A stretch of DNA of 64,000 bases, from the NCBI GenBank assembly GCA_006212045.1, contig PZPK01000018.1:29177-93176 (forward strand), read 5' to 3'. How positions within the stretch are numbered: the stretch's first letter is position 1; the number at the start of each line of letters is the position of its first letter. Positions 8,560-16,465 of this stretch are shown one piece after another. The notes under the pieces were generated by a model. The model had not been told where the DNA came from, searched no databases, and was given only the letters and a program-made list of their open reading frames with translations. Both the position numbers and the translations under genes were made by a program. Source of the stretch: Oleiphilus sp. Its GTDB lineage: Bacteria; Pseudomonadota; Gammaproteobacteria; Pseudomonadales; Oleiphilaceae.

Positions 8560-9869
8560 TGATGAAAACGTGGGTCTTGGTGTCAGCCGCAGGGTTGCTT
8601 CAGATAAGTTCAGCCTTTGCTGAACGTTACCAGGTGGTGGAAGATCGCTTTGGTAATCTTGATGCTGAAATCTCATCGGAACCGGCGCCAGCGCAGAAAG
8701 CGGATTCAAGTGAGCAAAGCGGCATTGAGCCGCCAGCGAGTCATAGCGAAATATCACCGGCAGTGCGCCCAATTCCCTCCGACGCCGACTCGACAACTGT
8801 GGAGGTATCTCCAGATTCCCCTACCATCCCGGCGCAGCAGACAGAGCAGACAGAGCAGACAGAACAAACAGAAGTGTTGACGTTGAAGCCAGCTCCCGTT
8901 GGTGATGTCGATGATAGGGGAAGTATTTCTCCAGACATGGCGGTCATGGAGGATGAAGGCGAGCCACATTCCAGAAAACTGGGCAAGTTTGAGCGTATCT
9001 TTCTCGAGAATGAAGGGCGCAATCCCTACGACGCAACAACGGTTGAAAGTGAAGATTTTGTCGATGCTGATGCCTTGCTGGAAGGGAGGGCAGACAGTCC
9101 TTCCACTCAGCCATTTTTTATTACGCGGGATCCGGACGGCAATGAAAACGTCACATTTTACAGTCCCAGTCTGGCGAAGCAGGCCAAAGCAGAGCGTGAA
9201 TTAAAACTCGAATACTCCAAAGCGACTGTTTACAAGCCTGGGGATACTGACGGTGTCTATATTGGTGATCTTCCGGAAGGTGCCGATCCGATCGCCGTAC
9301 AGATTCTGACGGCAGGGAAGGGTCGCTTTGAAAACTATTTTGATTCCTTCTCCAAGCGATGTTGTTCCGACTTGCCGAAAACCGGCGTGAAAACCATCGG
9401 CTTTGGGCGCTCAGAGCATCTTCGTGTTCTGGAAGAATCGATGCCATATCGTTTTAACGAGGGAGACAGTCGTTACCTCATCTTCAAGCTGCCGGACTCA
9501 AAAGAAAACTTTGCAATACAGCTGCGCGCCTTTATTAAAGAATTTGGCAGTCAGGATATTGCGCACGGCGTATTCTATCCGCAGATCGTGATGCTGGATA
9601 TCAATCTGCAACCCTTGCGCATTATTGCCAATCCGGTCCTGGAATTTACGCCCGAATCCTGGTCAAACTATGGCTTCCTTCAAGGGGTTTTTGAGGTGGA
9701 CCGAACAGAAGACCGAGAAGAAGAGTATGTGTTGTTGAATACCACCAAAGATGCGCTCAACAAACTCTCGCAATACGACTATGATGAGGGACGCATTGTC
9801 ATCCAGCACATGAAATACGGAGAGCTGGGTGTCAAAGCAGTTGATGCCTCGGAATTAATTCAGCCTTAG
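8559..9869 (+). CDS. periplasmic protein with C-terminal MalM-like domain
   Basis: The 436-residue product has a signal peptide (cleavage after SAFA, near residue 21). A low-complexity acidic region of about 200 residues follows, rich in Glu, Pro, Ser and Thr and including a QTE tandem repeat. The C-terminal part, about residues 245-430, resembles the maltose-operon periplasmic protein MalM: a double cysteine (Cys268-Cys269) in KRCCSDLP, a central FKLPDS strand, and VFYPQIVMLDINLQPLRII followed by a VLLNTTKDA strand. No malE/F/G/K or lamB genes are near, so it is not part of a maltose operon. Its ATG overlaps the stop of the FadL-like gene (ATGA), a sign of translational coupling. The disordered stretch could span the periplasm or peptidoglycan. 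Function unknown. Confidence 0.65.
   Translation: MMKTWVLVSAAGLLQISSAFAERYQVVEDRFGNLDAEISSEPAPAQKADSSEQSGIEPPASHSEISPAVRPIPSDADSTTVEVSPDSPTIPAQQTEQTEQTEQTEVLTLKPAPVGDVDDRGSISPDMAVMEDEGEPHSRKLGKFERIFLENEGRNPYDATTVESEDFVDADALLEGRADSPSTQPFFITRDPDGNENVTFYSPSLAKQAKAERELKLEYSKATVYKPGDTDGVYIGDLPEGADPIAVQILTAGKGRFENYFDSFSKRCCSDLPKTGVKTIGFGRSEHLRVLEESMPYRFNEGDSRYLIFKLPDSKENFAIQLRAFIKEFGSQDIAHGVFYPQIVMLDINLQPLRIIANPVLEFTPESWSNYGFLQGVFEVDRTEDREEEYVLLNTTKDALNKLSQYDYDEGRIVIQHMKYGELGVKAVDASELIQP
8838..8873 (+). repeat. four tandem 9-bp repeats inside the MalM-like gene
   Basis: Two exact copies of CAGACAGAG followed by two near copies encode QTE-QTE-QTE-QTE. The frame is kept because the unit is nine bases; copy-number change would lengthen or shorten the linker without a frameshift. 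Confidence 0.9.
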
Positions 9870-10085
9870 CATCCTCGAACCTCTCTGTAAGCCATTGTCC
9901 CCCCTAGTGCTACCCCGCTAACGAATCGCCCGGATATGCTCTGATTCCGATACAGAAAGTCTTGTATCGCGCATGTTCTATGCTTCTAAAAAATGGTTCT
10001 TGAGGTTCCTGGCTGTTTATTGCAAGTGCCACAGAGACCGGCATCTTTCAGTAGGGAAGGCGCGTAAGCAGGAAAAGGGGGAGAG

Positions 10086-10172
10086 TGGTACCAGTGGGCG
10101 GACTCGAACCGCCACGCTCTTGCGAGCAAGGGATTTTGAATCCCTCATGTCTACCAATTTCATCACACTGGC
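10086..10172 (-). tRNA. tRNA-Leu (anticodon CAA)
   Basis: Read on the minus strand, a 7-bp acceptor stem (GCCAGTG with CACTGGT, one G-U pair) closes an 87-nt cloverleaf. The anticodon stem AGGGA/TCCCT holds the loop TTCAAAA, giving anticodon CAA for UUG codons. A long variable arm (GCTCGCAAGAGC) marks a class II tRNA, the T arm holds GGTTCGAGTCC, and the CCA end is encoded. It has its own strong promoter. Confidence 0.96.
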
Positions 10173-10185
10173 ACAGCAGGACGGG

Positions 10186-10213
10186 ATTATACGCATTTGC
10201 CTTTGAGCGTCAA
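10186..10213 (-). promoter_or_regulatory. strong sigma-70 promoter of tRNA-Leu(CAA)
   Basis: On the minus strand TTGACG (10213-10208) and a perfect TATAAT (10191-10186) are spaced by 16 nt. A short C/G-rich discriminator follows, common in stable-RNA promoters under stringent control. The tRNA begins about 14 bases downstream of the -10. Confidence 0.85.
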
Positions 10214-10242
10214 TACTCTTCGGGAATGACATTTCGAAAGCG

Positions 10243-10268
10243 AAAAAAAAGCCCCGCTAAGCGGGGCT
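10243..10268 (-). terminator. rho-independent terminator of the lipase gene
   Basis: On the minus strand GCCCCGC, a 3-nt loop and GCGGGGC are followed by eight T residues. It lies 25 bp after the lipase stop and before the tRNA promoter. Confidence 0.92.
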
Positions 10269-10292
10269 CCTGTGCGTAATTAATACTAAGTA

Positions 10293-13200
10293 TTAATCTA
10301 GGACCGTGCCATTAACTACAGTAAACCCACCTGTTGTTAGCAGATAACCTTGGGTCACCATTTCGGTAAAGGCATTAGCTTCGGCCGTGGTACCAGTGCT
10401 TGGGAACGCGGGTGTTCCGTGGTTCACGACTCCACCATTTGCCAAGTATTCTACGTGCAGCTGGCTTCCACCAGAACCTCCGCCTGAACTGATTGTTTCG
10501 GCACCGGCCTCAACTATTAGAGGGTCCGTTCCTGACAGGAAGGATCGTGAGCCGTCGGCTACGGTTCCGGTTGGCAAAATGCTTGTATAGAGCTCAGAAT
10601 CTTCGTCAACCGAATTGGGGATCACGGTGTCTCCAATCACTTCGCTAAACAGGACGGGAATATCATCGTTTACAGATGAAAATGACTGTACGAAATTGAT
10701 TGGGTCTGCAGAGTCCAGTGTGGCCTGAAATACATTCAGGTATGCTTGCAGGGAGGAGGTATCCTGCGTTAGGCCGCTGCTAACTTCCAATCCCGCTAGG
10801 ATAGTTGGTGCAATTGTTGGAGAGTTTTCAATAAACCGAATTATCCCTCCACCAGGGGCCAGGTAGTTTGCTGCGACAATATCATCTGTGGCTGCTGTTG
10901 GGCTAAGCGCATTTCCATCGTTCGCCACGGCGACAAACGGAATGCCGGTTAAGGTCCCTAGTGAGTGGCCAAAGTAGTATACATCCGAAGTGCTGATATC
11001 TCCGTTGGCAGCTGCGCCATTCAAGTCAAAATTTGCGTCACCAAATGATTTTCGAAGTGCTAATAGATCAAGTGTATGCTGTCTTAAATTGTCGCGAGTT
11101 GTCAGGAAACTAGTGAGGTTAATGAACATAGAGCCCGAACTATTATCAGCTTTATCTCCATCGAACTCCATCGCAACTGGAGCGCCAGATGGGTCCCTTC
11201 TGACGAAGCCAAAGTGGCGTTCATCCGCTGAACCGACTGCTAGGCCAGGTATGGTTGATCCGCCAAAAGCAACGGTTCGTTCTAGTACTTGAGCGCCAAG
11301 CACTGCGGTGGATGCAGTTTGGCCCAAGGCTCCTGTAACTGCTCCATCGCCATCACAGGCTCCGCCAAGTATCTGGGTGGTAGTCGTTGCTAAACCATTT
11401 GTCCCGAGGTCTACACAGGCGGCACCAAACCCATTGGTAACGGTGTCTATTGTTTGAACTAGACCTGCGGAAAACAGACCAGCTACGACCGCATCAATTG
11501 TGTCTTGCTCGCTGCTGCTGATGCCGTCACTAGCATCAATCGTTCCTGCTGCGTCTAAAAGAGAAGTTGCAAGAGTTTCTTGGTCTGAGCTTGAATAGCC
11601 TCCTATTCCATGGAGAGGATGGTCAATTGCAATAACAGCAAGGTCATCTGCTGTTGTGCCAGGATTGTTAGCCAAAGAGGCCGCTACCATCGATCCTCCG
11701 AATGTCAGTGCCACGCTGCGATCACCTGATAAACCATGCTGGTATATAACGGTTTTAAGTGTGCCTGCTGGGTTTGTAGGGTGAATTGCAAGCACAGGAA
11801 TCGTTACGTCTGCCTGTTTCTTGGGGAAAGGGAAAATGTAGTTAACTTTAGTCGATACCGTTGGGTCTGCCTGCGGTATTTCGAGTCCAAGAGCAGAGAA
11901 GGCAGTATTGATTGCTCCCGCGAGGGTGTCATCGGCTTCCCAGCTGTCTACAACCAACGCAGCAGAGGCTAAATCGGTGTTTGAGTCATCTGAACTTAGA
12001 TAGTAAGGAATCGTCATTTCGCCCTGTGTAACCGATACTTCGCCAAAAGGGATGCTTAAGTTGCTGATCAGTGAAGAAACAAGGTTGATGTCCGTCGTAT
12101 TGGCTGTATCGAATGAGATGTCTGTAGCACTAGCCGGCGTGGGTAGTAAATCAGCAAAACCGCCTGAAGAGCTTGGTGCAGAGCTCAATGCAACCGCGAC
12201 GCATCCGATTGCCGTACTTCCGGTCAGACCTTGGCAGCCTGCTGGTGGAGCAGCGGCGAATAATGGGTTGAGAGCGGCCTGAATTTCTGCGCTAGGAAAG
12301 GCGGTGACCGCGCCGTTTGCAGCAGCATTAACGGTAGCGTAATCACTTGCACCGGCTTCAATGGCAGCTTCTGCGGCTGACAATCTCAAGAAGGTTGTCA
12401 ATTGATCATTAAACCACTGCGCCGGGTCAGCAATGTAGTTTAAGACTTTTTCATCCCCGGACGTGGTAAACGAATAAGTCAGAGCAATATTCGAGTCATC
12501 CAGGGCCGGCAACGCTTCCGTAAGCACTGGAAGAGTGTCGTCTGCGCGCGAAGGGTTTGTTGCGACAGCAAAGTAACTAAGGGCCAAAGGTTCCCATAAG
12601 TCATTGATCAGGCTCTTGACCGGAGCCAGTGCAGAGCTGGCCAGTTCCGCTTCTTCGTCGGTGAGCGTTTCGTAACCCGTAACGCCAGGGTTGCCGTGAA
12701 TGGGGTTGCCTTCCAGATCCTTGATGCCATCCGTAATCGCGACGACATAGCGTGTTAAGGGGTTCAGTGGTGTTGTTGGGTTAATGCGTATGAATGATGT
12801 GCCGTCTAAGGTCTTTACTTCTGCCGTGTAAGTCACCGAAGTAGGCGTCACGATGGTGGGCGGTTCGCTTATCTGTAGTCCTTGAACCGGGCTTCCACTG
12901 GCGTAGGCTAGTTCTAACAAAAACACATTCTGTGTCGGGTTTGCTACCGGGTTTCCACTCGCGTCTAATGTGAATGGTGCTGCATCGACAGTGGCTTCAT
13001 CAATTAGTCCGCTCATGGCGATGTCAATCGGAGCGACTGTAGACGCCCCACTCAAGCTATTTAGTGCTGTTGTAACCGGAGGGCTGGAGTCCGTGACTGA
13101 AAATGTACCATCCCCTGCAACACTGTCAAAAATCAGGTCATTGGGAATGGGTAATGATGATGTTGCTGGGTCAAAAATAGGATACACGCCAATTTCAGAT

Positions 13201-13337
13201 TCTAGCCGCGGAGGGTCAGACTCGGGAATGGTTTGTGCACCTGCATTGGATGTATCAACGACTTTCTGGTTGTCAAGACAACCGCTCAGCGTGAGCGTGG
13301 ATGCTATCGCTAGACCTAAAATTCTTTTTTTGTACAT
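10293..13337 (-). CDS. large lipase lipoprotein of the VolA/Pla-1/cef type
   Basis: The 1014-residue product is an exported alpha/beta-hydrolase. The N-terminus MYKKRILGLAIASTLTLSGC is a lipoprotein signal with lipobox LSGC, so Cys20 would be lipidated and the enzyme tethered to the outer membrane, possibly on the surface. The catalytic elbow is GHSLG with nucleophile Ser near residue 792; an earlier YQHGLSGD segment would form the oxyanion side. Length, lipobox and the long N-terminal domain (FDPATSSLPIPNDLIFD) fit the VolA/Pla-1/cef extracellular lipases, which release fatty acids from lysophospholipids or glycerides. In Vibrio, volA is beside fadL; here a FadL-family gene lies 1.7 kb away on the opposite strand. 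The composition is rich in Ala, Ser, Thr and Asp, as in other secreted proteins. Substrate specificity cannot be read from sequence. Confidence 0.85.
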   Translation of the reverse strand: MYKKRILGLAIASTLTLSGCLDNQKVVDTSNAGAQTIPESDPPRLESEIGVYPIFDPATSSLPIPNDLIFDSVAGDGTFSVTDSSPPVTTALNSLSGASTVAPIDIAMSGLIDEATVDAAPFTLDASGNPVANPTQNVFLLELAYASGSPVQGLQISEPPTIVTPTSVTYTAEVKTLDGTSFIRINPTTPLNPLTRYVVAITDGIKDLEGNPIHGNPGVTGYETLTDEEAELASSALAPVKSLINDLWEPLALSYFAVATNPSRADDTLPVLTEALPALDDSNIALTYSFTTSGDEKVLNYIADPAQWFNDQLTTFLRLSAAEAAIEAGASDYATVNAAANGAVTAFPSAEIQAALNPLFAAAPPAGCQGLTGSTAIGCVAVALSSAPSSSGGFADLLPTPASATDISFDTANTTDINLVSSLISNLSIPFGEVSVTQGEMTIPYYLSSDDSNTDLASAALVVDSWEADDTLAGAINTAFSALGLEIPQADPTVSTKVNYIFPFPKKQADVTIPVLAIHPTNPAGTLKTVIYQHGLSGDRSVALTFGGSMVAASLANNPGTTADDLAVIAIDHPLHGIGGYSSSDQETLATSLLDAAGTIDASDGISSSEQDTIDAVVAGLFSAGLVQTIDTVTNGFGAACVDLGTNGLATTTTQILGGACDGDGAVTGALGQTASTAVLGAQVLERTVAFGGSTIPGLAVGSADERHFGFVRRDPSGAPVAMEFDGDKADNSSGSMFINLTSFLTTRDNLRQHTLDLLALRKSFGDANFDLNGAAANGDISTSDVYYFGHSLGTLTGIPFVAVANDGNALSPTAATDDIVAANYLAPGGGIIRFIENSPTIAPTILAGLEVSSGLTQDTSSLQAYLNVFQATLDSADPINFVQSFSSVNDDIPVLFSEVIGDTVIPNSVDEDSELYTSILPTGTVADGSRSFLSGTDPLIVEAGAETISSGGGSGGSQLHVEYLANGGVVNHGTPAFPSTGTTAEANAFTEMVTQGYLLTTGGFTVVNGTVLD

Positions 13338-13663
13338 AGATAGGACCTTTACCTAAGTTGACCCGGATTATTTGTTGTGACTGTCTTGGAAGGTTGCGCA
13401 AAAGACAGCTTCTTCCCTAACCGCAGAGCTCTCCACATATGCACTGCGGACGCATCTTGCGCTTTTATTTGACATTAGATTAAACGTAGACATGAAACCC
13501 GGTTTTGTCGAATTTTTTTAGTCCCCTGTATAGGAGCTGCAGACTCGCTTTTTCAGGGCCAAAACCGTTTGCGTCGACTACACTCTGTCCGGATTAAGGA
13601 GTACAATTCGCGGCCTTGTCCAAACCTATTATTCGTACCAGTTGAGAAGTATCGAGAGACGCC
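13338..13663 (+). promoter_or_regulatory. divergent promoter region between lipase and fumarase genes
   Basis: 326 bp without a gene. A TTGACA at 13469-13474 faces fumarase, but its -10 partner at 17 nt (ATGAAA) is poor. No clear operator or terminator was seen. A GAGAGA sequence precedes the fumarase ATG, and on the other strand AAAGG precedes the lipase ATG. Confidence 0.35.
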
Positions 13664-15175
13664 ATGACAACCATTCGCCAAGACGACGTGATCGAAAGTG
13701 TTGCAGATGCCCTGCAATTTATTTCTTATTATCATCCTGCTGACTTTATCAAGGCAGTCCATGAGGCCTATCAGCGTGAAGAGTCGCAGGCGGCGAAGGA
13801 CGCGATGGCCCAGATCCTTATAAATTCCAGAATGTGCGCCGAAGGCAAGCGCCCGATATGTCAGGACACCGGTATTGTGACGGTGTTCGTCAAGGTGGGG
13901 ATGGATGTGCAATGGGACGCGGACCTGTCGCTGAGCGAGATGGTTAACGAAGGTGTCCGCCGTGCATATACGCATCCTGACAACGTTTTGCGTGCGTCAA
14001 TTCTGGCTGATCCGGCGGGAGCCCGTAAAAATACCAAAGACAATACACCTGCCGTGATTCACTATGAGGTAGTGCCCGGCAACAAAGTTGAGGTGGACGT
14101 CGCGGCCAAAGGTGGTGGCTCGGAAAACAAATCCAAAATGGTGATGCTGAACCCGAGCGACAGTATTGTCGATTGGGTGGTGAAAACAGTGCCTACCATG
14201 GGGGCCGGCTGGTGTCCGCCGGGAATGCTAGGGATAGGTATTGGCGGTACGGCGGAAAAAGCCGCGATGCTGGCCAAAGAATCCCTGATGGATCCGATTG
14301 ATATTCATGAGTTGCGTGCACGTGGGCCGCAGAGTCGAATTGAAGAGCTGCGCCTTGAAATCATGGATAAGGTGAATGAGCTGGGTATTGGTGCACAGGG
14401 TCTGGGCGGTTTAACGACTGTTTTGGATGTCAAAATCCGGGATTATCCGACCCATGCAGCCTCATTGCCGGTCGCGATGATTCCCAATTGCGCGGCCACA
14501 CGCCATGCCCATTTTGTACTCGATGGCACTGGTCCTTCCTTACAGACACCACCGAGCTTGAGCGATTGGCCTGAAATTACCTGGGAAGCGGGGGACAACG
14601 TCAAGCGGGTGAATCTGGATACCGTGACCAAGGAAGAGGTCGCTGCATTGCAGCCGGGCGATACCGTGTTGTTATCCGGGAAAATGCTGACCGGCCGGGA
14701 TGCTGCGCACAAGAAAATGGTCGAAATGCTGGCGAATGGCGAACAACTGCCAGTGGATCTTGCCGGTCGATTTATCTATTACGTCGGGCCTGTTGATCCG
14801 GTACGAGATGAGGTGGTTGGCCCGGCTGGACCAACGACGGCAACCCGTATGGACAAATTTACCCACACCATGCTGGCCGAAACCGGTTTGCTGGGCATGA
14901 TTGGCAAGGCGGAGCGTGGTCAGGTAGCCATCGATGCCATCCAGAAGTTTGGCGCTGTTTACTTGATGGCGGTCGGTGGCGCGGCTTACCTGGTGTCCAA
15001 AGCGGTTAAAAAGGCCGAAGTGGTGGCCTTTCCTGAATTGGGGATGGAAGCCATTTACGAGTTTGAAGTTGAGGATATGCCGGTATCGGTGGCGGTGGAT
15101 GCTCGCGGTAGTTCTGTGCATCAGACTGCGCCTGCGATCTGGCATGACAAGATTATTGCCGCCAAGGCGGTTTAA
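13664..15175 (+). CDS. class I fumarate hydratase (iron-sulfur fumarase)
   Basis: This TCA-cycle enzyme interconverts fumarate and malate with a [4Fe-4S] cluster that is sensitive to oxygen and superoxide. The 503-residue product joins the alpha (N-terminal) and beta (C-terminal) parts in one chain, as in E. coli FumA/FumB. The three cluster cysteines are visible: Cys66 in RPICQDTG, Cys184 in GWCPPGMLG and Cys276 in IPNCAATRH, with spacings nearly the same as in FumA. The C-terminal beta part shows LLSGKMLTGRDAAHKKM and GPTTATRMDKF. The N-terminus is about 40 residues shorter than FumA. The gene is followed by a pterin dehydratase 27 bp downstream, probably in one transcript. Symbol fumA/fumB is left open because paralogues cannot be told apart. 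Confidence 0.95.
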   Translation: MTTIRQDDVIESVADALQFISYYHPADFIKAVHEAYQREESQAAKDAMAQILINSRMCAEGKRPICQDTGIVTVFVKVGMDVQWDADLSLSEMVNEGVRRAYTHPDNVLRASILADPAGARKNTKDNTPAVIHYEVVPGNKVEVDVAAKGGGSENKSKMVMLNPSDSIVDWVVKTVPTMGAGWCPPGMLGIGIGGTAEKAAMLAKESLMDPIDIHELRARGPQSRIEELRLEIMDKVNELGIGAQGLGGLTTVLDVKIRDYPTHAASLPVAMIPNCAATRHAHFVLDGTGPSLQTPPSLSDWPEITWEAGDNVKRVNLDTVTKEEVAALQPGDTVLLSGKMLTGRDAAHKKMVEMLANGEQLPVDLAGRFIYYVGPVDPVRDEVVGPAGPTTATRMDKFTHTMLAETGLLGMIGKAERGQVAIDAIQKFGAVYLMAVGGAAYLVSKAVKKAEVVAFPELGMEAIYEFEVEDMPVSVAVDARGSSVHQTAPAIWHDKIIAAKAV

Positions 15176-15202
15176 CCGTTTGAATAAGCGGGGGAGTCTG
15201 TG

Positions 15203-15541
15203 ATGAGTGAGCTGAAAAACGAGGCGTGTTCAGCATGCCGTGCCGATGCGCCGAAAGTGACAGATCAGGAAAGAGCGGAGCTCTCGCCACAGATCGCAGA
15301 TTGGAATGAGGTGCAGGTAGACGGAGTGCCCCGGCTGGTCCGTGAATTCAGTTTTAAGGATTTTGTGTCGGCGCTCGCATTTGCTAATCGCGTGGGCGAG
15401 CTGGCTGAATCACTGAACCATCACCCCAAAATCGTGATTGAGTGGGGTCGGGTGGAAGTTTCCTGGTGGACGCACAAGATCAAAGGGCTGCATCGCAATG
15501 ACTTTATTGCTGCAGCGAAAACAGATGCCCTCGGTGTCTAG
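15203..15541 (+). CDS. phhB: 4a-hydroxytetrahydrobiopterin dehydratase (pterin-4a-carbinolamine dehydratase)
   Basis: The enzyme regenerates tetrahydropterin after phenylalanine hydroxylation. The 112-residue product carries the family core: [20 protein letters not shown] with the paired active-site histidines, then [17 protein letters not shown]. The ATG at 15203 is chosen because GGGGAG lies six bases before it; the overlapping GTG at 15200 would be too close. No phhA (phenylalanine hydroxylase) gene is visible, so here the protein may act in general pterin or molybdopterin metabolism. It stands between fumarase and purU, a common neighbourhood in related marine bacteria by my recollection only. 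The N-terminus has a Cys-x-x-Cys (ACSAC) of unknown significance. Confidence 0.92.
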   Translation: MSELKNEACSACRADAPKVTDQERAELSPQIADWNEVQVDGVPRLVREFSFKDFVSALAFANRVGELAESLNHHPKIVIEWGRVEVSWWTHKIKGLHRNDFIAAAKTDALGV

Positions 15542-15577
15542 ATTTCATAAAGAAAACCAATAAAAAGTAGTAATACT

Positions 15578-16432
15578 ATGGAAAGAACTTATCGGCTGAC
15601 TGTCTCTTGTCCTGACCGAACGGGAATTGTCGCCAAAGTCAGTAATTTTCTCACTACCTATAACGGCTGGATCACTGAGGCCAGTTATCATGCAGATCCG
15701 CAGACCGGCTGGTTCTTTATGCGTAATGAGATCAAGGCCAGTTCTCTGCCATTTGATCTGGCTGACTTTAAAACGGTATTTGCACCGATTGCCGACGAAT
15801 TTTCCATGTCCTGGAGTATTTCCGATTCCGGGGTCAAGCCCAGAGTTGTCCTGATGGCCTCACGTGAATCGCATTGCCTTGCGGATATCCTGCATCGTTG
15901 GCACAGCGGCGAGTTGAATGCGGAGATCGTTGCCGTTATTGCGAATCACGAAGACCTGCGGCGCATGGTTGAGTGGCATGAAATCCCTTATCACTGTGTC
16001 AATATTGATCCTCGGGACAAAGCTCCGGGGTTCGCTGAGGTCGAACAGCTCATTGATGGTTTGGGTGTTGAACTGATTGTGCTGGCGCGCTACATGCAAA
16101 TTCTCCCCGCGGCCCTGTGTGAGCGCTACAATGGTCGGATCATCAATATTCATCACAGCTTTTTGCCATCCTTTGCGGGCGCCAAACCTTATCATCAGGC
16201 CTATGATCGTGGCGTCAAACTTATCGGGGCAACCTGCCATTACGTGACGCAGGATCTGGACGAAGGGCCGATTATTGATCAGGATGTGATCCGGATCAGT
16301 CATAGCGATACCATTGAAGACATGGTTCGTCTGGGCAAGGATGCCGAGAAGACTGTGCTGGCCAGAGGTTTGCGTCTGCATCTTGAAGACCGCGTGATCA
16401 TCCACGAAAACAAAACCGTGGTATTTGCCTAG
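15578..16432 (+). CDS. purU: formyltetrahydrofolate deformylase
   Basis: PurU hydrolyses 10-formyltetrahydrofolate to formate and tetrahydrofolate, balancing one-carbon pools and feeding formate to PurT. The 284-residue product has an N-terminal ACT-like regulatory domain (TYRLTVSCPDRTGIVAKVSNF) and a C-terminal formyltransferase-like domain. The latter shows the expected ARYMQILP, INIHHSFLPSFAGAKPYHQA and a GATCHYVTQDLDEGPIIDQD segment containing the catalytic His and Asp. Length is normal. It is 36 bp after phhB in the same direction, so may be cotranscribed, and it faces the regulator gene tail to tail. Confidence 0.96.
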   Translation: MERTYRLTVSCPDRTGIVAKVSNFLTTYNGWITEASYHADPQTGWFFMRNEIKASSLPFDLADFKTVFAPIADEFSMSWSISDSGVKPRVVLMASRESHCLADILHRWHSGELNAEIVAVIANHEDLRRMVEWHEIPYHCVNIDPRDKAPGFAEVEQLIDGLGVELIVLARYMQILPAALCERYNGRIINIHHSFLPSFAGAKPYHQAYDRGVKLIGATCHYVTQDLDEGPIIDQDVIRISHSDTIEDMVRLGKDAEKTVLARGLRLHLEDRVIIHENKTVVFA

Positions 16433-16465
16433 ATTTCTGGCAGCCTTATTGTTCAGTTCGAACCG

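Noticed and set aside
4998..9869. Complete fap functional-amyloid operon
   Set aside because: No FapA, FapB, FapC or FapE-like gene is found; only the peptidase and barrel are comparable.
8559..9869. Maltose operon membership for the MalM-like gene
   Set aside because: No maltose transport or lamB genes are nearby and the protein has a long extra N-terminal region.
9973..10279. Two short plus-strand frames over the tRNA-Leu(CAA) locus
   Set aside because: They run through the tRNA and its promoter on the opposite strand; no coding signal.
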